From: Planctomycetota bacterium
GTDB taxonomy: Bacteria > Planctomycetota > Planctomycetia > Pirellulales > PNKZ01
Direction of reading: 5' to 3'
Length of the DNA: 64,000 nt
NCBI GenBank assembly: GCA_018242585.1
Contig: JAFEBQ010000032.1
Coordinates: 62,001 to 126,000 of the forward strand
In this document: piece by piece, positions 45,227 through 52,993 of the stretch
Layout: every line of letters begins with the position of its first letter
Position numbering within the stretch: position 1 is the stretch's first letter
The notes under the pieces: model-generated
What the model was told of the DNA's origin: nothing
The model's database searches: none
What the model saw: the letters and a program-made list of their open reading frames with translations, nothing else
Made by a program: the position numbers and the translations under genes

Positions 45227-45589
45227 ATGTCTCGCTGCCTTTCGAACCTGTGTATTGAGACCGACGCCGCCATCATTTCGGCCGAATTGATCATCATCCT
45301 AACTGTTTTGGTCATTGGTGTTTGTGTCGGTGTGACCTCGATTCGCGACGCTATCGTGACCGAAATGGCCGACGTCGCCCAGGCGATTGCCAACCTGAAT
45401 CAGAGCTTTGGGTTCAGCGGAGTGGCAGGTCACGCGACCGCCTCGGCCGGGAGCGAGTTCATCGACCGAGCCGACTTCTGTGACCGGTCGAACGCCACTG
45501 GCACCAATGTCCAGCAATCCAAGTGCGTGGTTGTAGGAGGGTTCGTCCACCCATTGGGCGCGAACACCGACGGAGCAAATAGCCCGTAA
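45227..45589 (+). CDS. Pilin-like small protein, family copy 1
   Basis: 120 residues. A short N-terminus (MSRCLSNLCIETDA) precedes AIISAELIIILTVLVIGVCVGV, a class III/Flp-like helix with a Glu six residues after an Ala that could be position -1. Then comes the block shared with 46021 and 47884: RDAIVTEMADVAQAIANLNQSF, FSG, GH, AGSEFIDRADFCD. The C-terminus (QQSKC, then LGANTDGANSP) is shared with 46021 only. It lies just after the tad terminator, with CCGGAGAG before the ATG, so it is transcribed separately. A weak promoter candidate is TTGATA at 45160 with TAGTGT at 45182. Proposed role: pilus subunit or surface protein processed by CpaA. Confidence 0.82.
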   Translation: MSRCLSNLCIETDAAIISAELIIILTVLVIGVCVGVTSIRDAIVTEMADVAQAIANLNQSFGFSGVAGHATASAGSEFIDRADFCDRSNATGTNVQQSKCVVVGGFVHPLGANTDGANSP

Positions 45590-45680
45590 AACACAGGCTT
45601 TTTATCGAGCCATCAACGAACGGCTCGACCGCAGAACCGGTGAAGAATCGGGCCTGCGATCGAGCCGACAAGACAAAGAA

Positions 45681-45714
45681 AAAGGGCGGCCAACCTATGG
45701 GTGGGCCGCCCTTT
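45681..45714 (+). terminator. Rho-independent terminator
   Basis: AAAGGGCGGCC (45681-45691) pairs with GGCCGCCCTTT (45704-45714), followed by TTTCGTTT. It ends the transcript of pilin-like copy 1. Confidence 0.88.
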
Positions 45715-45793
45715 TTCGTTTCCAGTCGAGGTGTTCCAAAGAAAACGATCTGGATGAATAAATAAAATAGATGATTTAAATAGATAAAATAGC

Positions 45794-45822
45794 TTGACAC
45801 GAATAAATCGACTAAATAGTAT
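45794..45822 (+). promoter_or_regulatory. Near-consensus sigma70-type promoter
   Basis: TTGACA at 45794-45799, 17-nt spacer, TAGTAT at 45817-45822. It is about 200 bp upstream of pilin-like copy 2 and is one of the two best promoter matches in the window. Confidence 0.72.
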
Positions 45823-46020
45823 CGGATGTGTTGAGTGAATGAGTGGCTTTGAGAGTGTGGTGACTTTCTTGGCTGCCCTCGCTCGGCTGGCTGGTATTTC
45901 CCCCAAAGCTTACCGGAGGACGATCGCGAGCCGACGCAGCATGCGTCAACACAATTTGAAGCGCAGTCCAGCGTGGGCAGCGCGAAATCTCGTTAGTGCT
46001 TCATTTTTTGGAGAGAGAAA

Positions 46021-46380
46021 ATGAAGGTTGTTCAGCGTCTGTGGAGTGAACAGGAAGGTTTCTTGTTGTCGGCGGAGGCCGTCTTGTACGCGAGCATTGC
46101 GGTGCTCGGCGTGATCGCTGGTTTCGGCGCCGTCCGCGAAGCGGTGGTCACCGAATTGGCTGACGTGGCTCAGGCCATTGCCAACTTGGACCAGAGCTAC
46201 TCGATCAGCGGTACCTTCGGCCACTGCGCCGTTACTGCTGGCGGTCAGTTCGTCGACTTGCCGGACTTCTGCGATAGTTCGGTCACCACGACCAACTTCC
46301 AGCAGTCGAAGTGTGTGCAACTGTGCGTCAGCGTGCATATCCCCGGCGCGGCCAATTTCGACGGCAGTACCTCGCCGTAG
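46021..46380 (+). CDS. Pilin-like small protein, family copy 2
   Basis: 119 residues, with GGAGAGAG before the ATG. The N-terminus MKVVQRLWSEQEGF leads into FLLSAEAVLYASIAVLGVIAGFG, again with a Glu at +6 after a Gly. The shared block reads REAVVTELADVAQAIANLDQSY, SISG, GHCAVTAGGQFVDLPDFCD. QQSKC and the ending IPGAANFDGSTSP match copy 1. Cysteines in GHC, DFCD, SKC and QLC could form disulfides outside the membrane. It has its own promoter and terminator. I infer a Tad-associated major or minor pilin; a periplasmic or surface role unrelated to pili is the alternative. Confidence 0.82.
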   Translation: MKVVQRLWSEQEGFLLSAEAVLYASIAVLGVIAGFGAVREAVVTELADVAQAIANLDQSYSISGTFGHCAVTAGGQFVDLPDFCDSSVTTTNFQQSKCVQLCVSVHIPGAANFDGSTSP

Positions 46381-46681
46381 TCGTTACTTGGTCGATCGAC
46401 CGGATTGTTGGGTCGCATGATGCAGACCCACAGCCAAATGAAAAGCCAGGTTCGAGCATGCCTCGAACCTGGCTTTCTTTGTTTTTCCACCGTGACTCTT
46501 TGCCAGGCAAGACTTGCTGATCCCTAAGTCGAGCCCGGCCACGGGTGCGAGGGGCGACATTTCACGTCATCGAATCGGCGGTCGAAGGAGAGAGAAGTTT
46601 TTCTTCCGCTGAATCTATTGATGAATGAAGCTGTTGTCCTCGTTGGTGACACCCGTGACACGCGGCCCGACTGTCTTTGGT
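46381..46681. other. Convergent intergenic region
   Basis: Separates pilin-like copy 2 from the convergent LRR gene. Holds the terminator at 46442-46476. From 46480 to 46681 I see no supported gene. Confidence 0.5.
46442..46476. terminator. Rho-independent terminator, probably bidirectional
   Basis: AAAGCCAGGTTCGAG (46442-46456) pairs with CTCGAACCTGGCTTT (46462-46476), a 15-bp perfect stem, followed by CTTTGTTTTT on the plus strand. Confidence 0.9.
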
Positions 46682-47884
46682 TCAACGGATCACGGTCAGG
46701 TGGGGTAGTCCCTTTTCGAGCCTGGCCCAACCCTCGGCCGAGATTTGCGCCCAGGGAAGCGACAACATCTGCAAGTTTTTCATTTTTAGGAGCGCGTCGA
46801 CTCCCTTGTCCGAGATGCCACCGCTGACGATGAACAACCGCTTCAGCGTGCCAATCTCGGCCAACTCGGCCAGTCCGGCGTCGGTGATCTCGCTGCCGAC
46901 CAGGTGCAGCTCTTCCAACTCGCCGAGCTTTTTCAGGTAGATCAACCCGGCGTCGGTCACGCCGCTGCCGGCAATCTGCAACACGCGCACCCCCGGCATC
47001 GTTGACAACTGCTTGAGTTGCTCGTTGCCGACCACGTTGAACCGCATATCGATCCCTTGGGCCTGTTGGGCGCGCACCACGACCGCTGGTGCCGGGTGAA
47101 TTGGCGGAGGCGTGAACATCACGCGCGGGCCAGCGTTGTATCCTTCGGGCAGCCCCCCGCCGAGGCAATGCAGACAGCCGTACCCAAAGCCTGGGGCATG
47201 GACACAACCCGAATTGGCTGCGATCAGTCCCCGCAACGCGGCACAGTTCGGAACGACCGGCGGGCAGACCGGCGCGACAGCCGGAGGCGGGCATGGAGGA
47301 GCCGGCGGTGGGCATGGTGCCGCGGGAGGCACAATCGTGGCCGTCGTGGAAACCGTCACGGTAATCACGCCGGACTTGGTTGTGACCGTGACGCAAGGCT
47401 GCGAGGTCTGAACCGCCGTTGCCGTCACCGTCGCGGTCGCGACTGGAGCCGGCGCGGGAATAACGACTGGCGGCGCGGCAGCCACTTCTGGCTGTGGAAC
47501 GACTGCTGGTGGCGGTAGAACAGGCGGAGTGGGTGGCGCGACCGCGGGAGCTTGCGCCATCGGCGTGCTGCCGAACACATCGGCACAGACCAGAATCTTG
47601 CCCGGCGCGTGCGCCACCAGGCCACGATCGACCGAGTCGGCGCGATCGATGAACGAACTGCCGGCGGTGAACGAGCTGTGACCGACCACGCCGCTATAGG
47701 CGTAGCTTTGGTCCAAGTTACCGATGGCGGTGCTGATGTCGGCCATCTCTTCGACGACCGTGTCGCGCAAGGCCGTCCAGCCGACGACGCCGCCGACGAC
47801 GACCATCGAGCCGGCCAGCACCAACTCGCTCGCAGCCAGGAATCCAAACTGTTCGCGCCACAGGCGCCGCAAAAGCAATCTCAT
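46682..47884 (-). CDS. Pilin-like domain fused to leucine-rich repeats, family copy 3
   Basis: 400 residues from ATG 47884, with GGAGAG before it. Residues 1-95 match copies 1 and 2: WREQFGFLAASELVLAGSMVVVGGVVGW with a Glu at +6 after Gly, then RDTVVEEMADISTAIGNLDQSY, YSG, GHSSFTAGSSFIDRAD. Residues 110-215 are a Pro/Ala/Val/Thr linker rich in PCPPP-type repeats. Residues 215-260 hold a Cys/Gly-rich knot (GCVHAPGFGYGCLHCLGG). From about 295 to the end are four to five LRRs of the ITDAGLAEL type. The likely product is a pilin-like anchor presenting an LRR head. It has many more cysteines than its neighbours. No cell-wall anchor motif is seen. Confidence 0.85.
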   Translation of the reverse strand: MRLLLRRLWREQFGFLAASELVLAGSMVVVGGVVGWTALRDTVVEEMADISTAIGNLDQSYAYSGVVGHSSFTAGSSFIDRADSVDRGLVAHAPGKILVCADVFGSTPMAQAPAVAPPTPPVLPPPAVVPQPEVAAAPPVVIPAPAPVATATVTATAVQTSQPCVTVTTKSGVITVTVSTTATIVPPAAPCPPPAPPCPPPAVAPVCPPVVPNCAALRGLIAANSGCVHAPGFGYGCLHCLGGGLPEGYNAGPRVMFTPPPIHPAPAVVVRAQQAQGIDMRFNVVGNEQLKQLSTMPGVRVLQIAGSGVTDAGLIYLKKLGELEELHLVGSEITDAGLAELAEIGTLKRLFIVSGGISDKGVDALLKMKNLQMLSLPWAQISAEGWARLEKGLPHLTVIR

Positions 47885-48057
47885 GATGGTCTCTCCACGG
47901 GGTAGTCGGGTGGGCTCGTCGCGCGCGATCCGATGGTGTGCCACCATCTGGTCGCGACGACATTCGCCACTTTCGCGAACGCCTCGGGGGCGCGATACAC
48001 AAGCCCTGGTGGCGGCCAGGTGGCGCGCTGGTGAATGCGAATAACCGGTAAAGCTCG

Positions 48058-48924
48058 TCATTCACGCGGCAACGATTGAAACTCGCCGCTCGCGAACCAG
48101 TCAGGGCGCGCCAACGTCCAGAAGTCGCCGGCCAGGCGCTCTTCGACATAGCGATAAGGCAGCCAGCCGCAGCCCGCTTCACCCCAGTCCGAGTCAAAGA
48201 ACGCGCGCACGCGCAGCGCTCCGCGGTGTGAACGCCAACGATGTTGATCGTCGTAGCCCACCACCAACAGCGCTTGAGCCGACGTGGCCGCTTCGTGTCG
48301 CGTCGGAAAGCCGATCTCGCCGTTGGCGGCCAATAACTCGGGGAGCACGCCGCCAAATACGGCCACGAAACCCGCGGCGAGAAACGCTTTGACCACGCGC
48401 AGCGACAACGCGCCGGTAGCTTCGGGGGCGTCAAGTCGCACGTAGCGCAGCTCGCGCCACTCGCGCGCATAACCGAACAAAACCGGGTCATTTATTGCAG
48501 AAAACGGGCTGTTTTCCGCGGTTTTCCACAGTTCGGCCGGTGGCGCGCCAAACCGCGACAAACTCTTCAGCGTGTCGCGCAAGCCTGCTGGTTCATCGAG
48601 CGGTCGCCCCGTGACCCGTTGAGTGACCGCCTGCAGAAACCAGGGGGAAAGATCGATCAACTGCCCGCTGGCCCGGCGCTCGAAGTATTGGGCCATGGCG
48701 ACACACGCCCGCGCCGGTGACAGACAGGCGGGCAGCGCCAGCGACTCGTTCGGCTCGATCAGGTATTCGCGCCAATCAACTTTCGACGGGCGAGCGGTGC
48801 GCGCGGAACGCGATCGAGGCAACGCGCCAAACAGCGAGCGCAGAGCGTCGCTGTCGGGGCGAAAATCGCGCGTGTCGGGTAGGTCGCGAACCCAGCCCGG
48901 GCCTAATCGGCGCAAGCGAACCAT
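48058..48924 (-). CDS. Papain-fold (C1-like) protein, probably inactive
   Basis: 288 residues. WVRDLPDTRDFRPDS resembles the pro-like start of bacterial C1-type peptidases. The segment LPACLSPARACVAMAQYFERR lines up with the catalytic-Cys helix (QGxxGSCxAxA), keeping a Cys but not the oxyanion Gln. SAQALLVVGYDDQHRW lines up with the GHAVLVVGYDD catalytic-His strand, with Gln in place of His. FFDSDWGEAGCGWLPYRYVEE lines up with the NSWGxxWGxxGYG strand, with Asp in place of Asn. Two catalytic residues therefore seem replaced. It lies 173 bp upstream of the LRR pilin-like gene on the same strand, so a scaffold or binding role on that protein is possible. Confidence 0.7.
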   Translation of the reverse strand: MVRLRRLGPGWVRDLPDTRDFRPDSDALRSLFGALPRSRSARTARPSKVDWREYLIEPNESLALPACLSPARACVAMAQYFERRASGQLIDLSPWFLQAVTQRVTGRPLDEPAGLRDTLKSLSRFGAPPAELWKTAENSPFSAINDPVLFGYAREWRELRYVRLDAPEATGALSLRVVKAFLAAGFVAVFGGVLPELLAANGEIGFPTRHEAATSAQALLVVGYDDQHRWRSHRGALRVRAFFDSDWGEAGCGWLPYRYVEERLAGDFWTLARPDWFASGEFQSLPRE

Positions 48925-49091
48925 CGTGCCGGCATCCTGTGGCAGTTGTCCCGCGCTGGCCCAAAACGAGGCGCAGGGGATGCCGATAGCATGCCGACCA
49001 CATCGTGTGAAGGTCTACCGAAGCGCTGGTGAAAGCGAGGTGACGCGTCGGGGAAGCGCTCCCCTGCCCTCGTATGGCGCGCTGGTGACGA

Positions 49092-49997
49092 CTAGCCGCG
49101 CGAGTGGCCGCGGCGCGAGAACCGCCGACGACACTTGGCCACGCAATGAGCCCAAGCAATTCGGCTTAACAACGCCGAGTTCGAGGCGATCTGCCGCCGC
49201 AGCTTCTCGGGCTGTTGCACGAAGGCTGGCAGCGATCCATAGCCGGCGCGGCGAATCCAGGTGTCGCCACATGGCTTTTCGCCGGCGCGATAGCCGAACA
49301 TCGTTCCCACCGCGGCGCAAACTCGCGTGTCGAGCAAATCGCGGTGATCGTGAATCCAACGCTCCTGGACGGGGCTCCCCATGCCGACGAGCAACAAATG
49401 CGGGCGATGACGATTGATGTCGCGCAAGGCCGCGGCACGGTTGCCGGCGTGCAGGTAGCCATGATGAAAGCCGGCCAGCTCCCAGCCGGGGAACATCTGG
49501 GTAGCCAATTGCGCCGTGCGGCGAACCGATTCGGGGCTGCCGCCGAGCATGTAGTAGCGATAGCCTTGGTCGGCGGTCGCATGGAGCAAGGCGGGAATCA
49601 ACTCTTCGCCGTTCAAGTTGGCCCGCAGTCGTTTGCCCTGTAGTCGTGCCGCCCAGCGAACCGCGGCCCCTTCGGCAAAGACGTAGTCCCCTTCGTTCAG
49701 TACGCGGCGAAAATCGAGATCGCGCGCGGCCAGATTCAAAGCCTGGCTGTTCACCGAGTACAGCGTCATGGGCTCGCCCGGCTCGTCGATTAGCAGCGAT
49801 TCGAGCAACGCCACGGCCCCGTCGAAGGTGACGTCCAACAGCCGCACGCCCAAAATCTCGTACGCCTGGCTCGAAGCCTGGGCCTGTGATTGATTGACCT
49901 CCTCGTCGATGGCAACTTCCGCCGCCGGCCAATCGATCGACTTCACGGACGCCGACGGTTCCTTGGACACCAGTTCATCGACCTGGTCGACACTCAT
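49092..49997 (-). CDS. WecG/TagA/CpsF family glycosyltransferase
   Basis: 301 residues from ATG 49997, which overlaps the stop of the upstream GT4 gene in an ATGA junction. Family segments are EILGVRLLDVTFDGAV, LYSVNSQALNLAARD, DYVFAEGAAVRWAAR, LLLVGMGSPVQERWIHDH and VGTMFGYRAGEKP. These enzymes add the second sugar (such as N-acetylmannosaminuronate or ManNAc) to undecaprenyl-linked intermediates of surface polysaccharides. It is the last gene of the minus-strand wzz-GT4-wecG operon. Confidence 0.92.
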   Translation of the reverse strand: MSVDQVDELVSKEPSASVKSIDWPAAEVAIDEEVNQSQAQASSQAYEILGVRLLDVTFDGAVALLESLLIDEPGEPMTLYSVNSQALNLAARDLDFRRVLNEGDYVFAEGAAVRWAARLQGKRLRANLNGEELIPALLHATADQGYRYYMLGGSPESVRRTAQLATQMFPGWELAGFHHGYLHAGNRAAALRDINRHRPHLLLVGMGSPVQERWIHDHRDLLDTRVCAAVGTMFGYRAGEKPCGDTWIRRAGYGSLPAFVQQPEKLRRQIASNSALLSRIAWAHCVAKCRRRFSRRGHSRG

Positions 49998-51163
49998 GTT
50001 CCCAGTACCTCGCGATAGACCGCGGCCACGCCGGCCGCCATGCTGCGATCGGAGAACCGCTCGGCTTGCCGGCGGTGGGCGCTTTGTCGAACTTGCCGCC
50101 AATCGAAATTGCCGTTCACGAACTGCCCGATCGAATCGGCCAGCGAGACAGCATCACCCGGCTCGGCCAGCAAGCCATCGACGCCGTCGCGAATGGCCTC
50201 GGGCGCGCCGGCCACTCGGGTGGCCACGACGGGGACACCTGCGGCCATCGCTTCCAGGATGACCATCGGCAGCCCTTCACCGAACAAACTGGGCAACACG
50301 AACAGATCCATCATCGCCAACTCGGCGGCGATGTCTTGCCGGAAGCCGCGCCATTCGATCCGCGACGCCAGTCCCAGCCGCGCCACGCGGCGCATGATTT
50401 CGGCTTCGTAGTCGGGGGTTTCAAAAGCGCCGACGGCGTGAATTCGCAGGTCGTCCCCCGTCGCCACGCGGGCCGCGACGGCGTCGAGCAGCATTTCCAA
50501 GCCTTTGCGCGGACGGAACAACGCCATCACGCCCACCGTCCAAGTCGGGCCAGGTATCGCGCGCTCGGTCAAGTCGCCGACGCACGGCACGCCATTGCAG
50601 ACCACGTGTGCCGCTCCCCGAGTCAGCTTGCGCTGGGCCACATAATTGGCCAGTGCCGCCGAAACGGCGATCACTTCGCTGGCTTGGCGGACGCTGAACG
50701 TCTCGACCTTGGCATTTGCCCAGTTGCGCAAACGCTGCGTGGTGTCGGCGGCGGCGGGGCTATGGACATGATGAACCAGCGGAACGCCGGCCCACCGAGC
50801 GGCCAGCGCCCCCAGCAAGGCCGAACGGGCCGTGTGGGTGTGGATGATCGCGGCGTTCCGCTCGCGCGCCAGCCGGGCCAGGTCGCGTACCGGACGCAGG
50901 TCGAACTTGCCCCGCATGGGCAGCAAATGGAGCGCATTCTGCTGGCTGCGGCGCATGCGCGGGAACTGATCAGGCTTCAAGCAAGCGAACTCGACCTCAA
51001 AGCCGAACTCGCCCAGCCGCATGGCCAGCAAATCCTGCACACGCTCGGCGCCGGCGAAATGCTGGCCGTTGATCACGTGCAAGACACGCACCGGCGTGGC
51101 GATGGTGTGAACGCTGGCCGACGCTTGATCGATCGCCTGGCCAATAGGCAGAGTGGTCGTCAT
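49994..51163 (-). CDS. GT4-family glycosyltransferase
   Basis: 389 residues with the two-domain GT-B fold. N-terminal VLHVINGQHFAGAERVQDLLA and the HVHSPAAADTTQ segment; C-terminal GVMALFRPRKGLEMLLDAV, LFVLPSLFGEGLPMVILEAMAAGVPVVAT and GDAVSLADSI. The E-x7-E motif lies in GEGLPMVILEAMAAG. It transfers a sugar from a nucleotide donor onto a lipid-linked glycan. The preceding gene is the Wzz-like protein and the following one is the WecG-like transferase, so the operon builds an exopolysaccharide repeat. Confidence 0.93.
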   Translation of the reverse strand: MTTTLPIGQAIDQASASVHTIATPVRVLHVINGQHFAGAERVQDLLAMRLGEFGFEVEFACLKPDQFPRMRRSQQNALHLLPMRGKFDLRPVRDLARLARERNAAIIHTHTARSALLGALAARWAGVPLVHHVHSPAAADTTQRLRNWANAKVETFSVRQASEVIAVSAALANYVAQRKLTRGAAHVVCNGVPCVGDLTERAIPGPTWTVGVMALFRPRKGLEMLLDAVAARVATGDDLRIHAVGAFETPDYEAEIMRRVARLGLASRIEWRGFRQDIAAELAMMDLFVLPSLFGEGLPMVILEAMAAGVPVVATRVAGAPEAIRDGVDGLLAEPGDAVSLADSIGQFVNGNFDWRQVRQSAHRRQAERFSDRSMAAGVAAVYREVLGT

Positions 51164-51184
51164 GGTGAATCCGTCGTGCGAAGT

Positions 51185-52648
51185 CTAGGCGGCGGGATGG
51201 GTCACGCGGGCCAGCGCTTGTTTCAGCGACAGCCGCTTGGCCGGGGCGTTGGTTTCGGTCGACGCTGATTCGATCACGGTTTGGTTGGCAGGTCGCGCGC
51301 CGAACCCGGCGGGCGCGGTGAGCAGCAGCACGCCGACGCCGACGGCAAGTCCGCCGGCCAGGCTCGCCGCCAACAGCGTGGTTCGCCCGGGCCCGACCGG
51401 CTTGGGACCGGTTTCGGGGCCGTCGACCCGGCTGATCAAGCTGGTCTTCACGGTGCTGGCCTGGACCGCTTTGGCTTCGACCAGCTTCCGTTCCATCTCG
51501 CTCAGGTATTTGCTGCGCTGTTCGCTTTCGGCGATCAGGTTGGTGTACTCGGCTCGTAGTCCGGCCAGTCGCACCAACCGCTCACGCGATTCGTCACGCT
51601 GCTCATTTAGCGAATCGACCCGGTCGTGGGCCAACTGGATGTCGATGCGCAAGCCGCGAATGGCCGTCGCCAACTCCGCGTGAAGATGGTCGCTGATCTC
51701 TTGTTCCGAGATTTTGGCGGCGCGAACCAGCGGATGCTCGGTCGACATGGTGCCCAGCAACTGCGATGTGCGCACCTGGGCGTCGATCAGACCTTCGATC
51801 AGCTTCTTGAGCGTTGGCTGCGTTTCGAGCAGGCCGTTGGGAATGGTCTGCAAGCCGCCGCGGCCCGTTTGGGCTTCTTCGAGCGCGGCCAGCAACACCT
51901 TGCGATTGGCTTCGATGATGACGGCCTGGCGCAATTCGTTTTCCAGTTCGAGCGAGCGGCGTCGCAGGTCGCTTTCGCTGCCGCCGCCACCCTGGTGCAA
52001 GTGGCGCAACTCGGATAGATCGCTGCCGACGCTCGCTTCGAGTTGTTTGAGCTTGACGGTCGTGGCCGCCAGGTCCGTCTGGGCCAGTTGCACGCCCGCT
52101 TCAAGTTCGTCGACCAGGCTGCCGGCCCGCTGGCCGCGCAACTGGGCAAAGCGTGTTTCAATTTCTTTGCAAAGCACTTCGGTCAGCTTGAGCGCTCGCG
52201 GGCGCTCGCGGTCGCGGACCTTCAGATAGAACATCTCGGTTTTGCCGTACTCGGCCCCCTTGGGGGGCGCGAGCTTGATCGTGTCGCTGAAGTCGGCGAC
52301 TTCCTGCTCGCTAGGCCAGGGGCCGGCCACCTGGCGATCGCTGGGCGGGCCGACGGCCACCAGGGTATCGCGGGCGACGTTCGGCGTTTTCGAGACTTCG
52401 AGCACCGTTTCCAGAATCGCCTTCAGCTCGTCGCTGTGGCGGAACTTGCCGGGCTCGCTCAGGTTGCCGTTGGCTTCGTTGCGCACCACGAGCGCCTGAG
52501 ACGCTTCCCACGTGTCGGGTCGCAGCAGCGCATAGGCCGCGCCCCCCGCGGCCACAAGCACCAGCGGGATGATCCAGCGCGCCGGATAGCGCAGGAACAA
52601 GCGGGCAAAGTCAGTCGGAGTCGGAAACGTCGTCGCCGGAGTGTTCAT
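51185..52648 (-). CDS. Wzz-like polysaccharide chain-length protein without kinase
   Basis: 487 residues from ATG 52648; the open frame extends upstream but the extra 36 residues precede no signal. The first membrane segment WIIPLVLVAAGGAAYALLRP is at about 25-44 and the second, LAASLAGGLAVGVGVLLL, is near 425-442. Between them are long helical coiled-coil stretches, e.g. LVDELEAGVQLAQTDLAATTVKLKQLE. No Walker motif or tyrosine tail follows the second segment, so it is a pure Wzz-type regulator. It sets or scaffolds glycan export across the envelope. It heads the minus operon. Confidence 0.85.
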   Translation of the reverse strand: MNTPATTFPTPTDFARLFLRYPARWIIPLVLVAAGGAAYALLRPDTWEASQALVVRNEANGNLSEPGKFRHSDELKAILETVLEVSKTPNVARDTLVAVGPPSDRQVAGPWPSEQEVADFSDTIKLAPPKGAEYGKTEMFYLKVRDRERPRALKLTEVLCKEIETRFAQLRGQRAGSLVDELEAGVQLAQTDLAATTVKLKQLEASVGSDLSELRHLHQGGGGSESDLRRRSLELENELRQAVIIEANRKVLLAALEEAQTGRGGLQTIPNGLLETQPTLKKLIEGLIDAQVRTSQLLGTMSTEHPLVRAAKISEQEISDHLHAELATAIRGLRIDIQLAHDRVDSLNEQRDESRERLVRLAGLRAEYTNLIAESEQRSKYLSEMERKLVEAKAVQASTVKTSLISRVDGPETGPKPVGPGRTTLLAASLAGGLAVGVGVLLLTAPAGFGARPANQTVIESASTETNAPAKRLSLKQALARVTHPAA

Positions 52649-52993
52649 CGTCGTGATTACCGCGGAGTCGGAAATGACAGCTATGTAAACGTAGTCCGCT
52701 CTTGGCCATGACTTGCGGCAAATTGGCCCGTGATTCGGACGACCGACGTGCGCCACCCGGGGACGCCGTTACAACTCGCACCTTCGTTACCAGCGGAACC
52801 GTGTAGGTCGATGCGGCACTGTGGCGAATCGCCTCACCCAGCGCCGGCGCTCACGATAACTGGAACCTAGAGTTCATGCGGTCACCCTGCGCGCGGGGTG
52901 TGTGCGACGGCGAACTTGCTCGTTCGTCGTCGAAACACATTGCGCAAGAGGTGACCAGGGGCGGCTCGCATCGCTAACGCACGCGCACTGACC
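52649..52993. other. Divergent promoter region of two exopolysaccharide operons
   Basis: About 345 bp between the wzz-like gene (minus) and the first acetyltransferase gene (plus). It must hold both promoters, but I find no near-consensus boxes or clear operator. No gene is supported. Confidence 0.45.

Larger units (their letters stand above)
45590..46020. other. AT-rich intergenic region with terminator and promoter
   Basis: Holds the terminator of the preceding gene (45681-45714), an AT-rich stretch at 45740-45830, a near-consensus promoter (45794-45822) and a leader of about 190 nt for the gene at 46021. A 61-codon frame at 45839-46024 overlaps that gene's ATG in an ATGA junction, but has no ribosome binding site. 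Confidence 0.6.

Noticed and set aside
45839-46024. 61-codon open frame overlapping the start of pilin-like copy 2
   Set aside because: No ribosome binding site and no recognisable features; kept only as a leader-peptide possibility.
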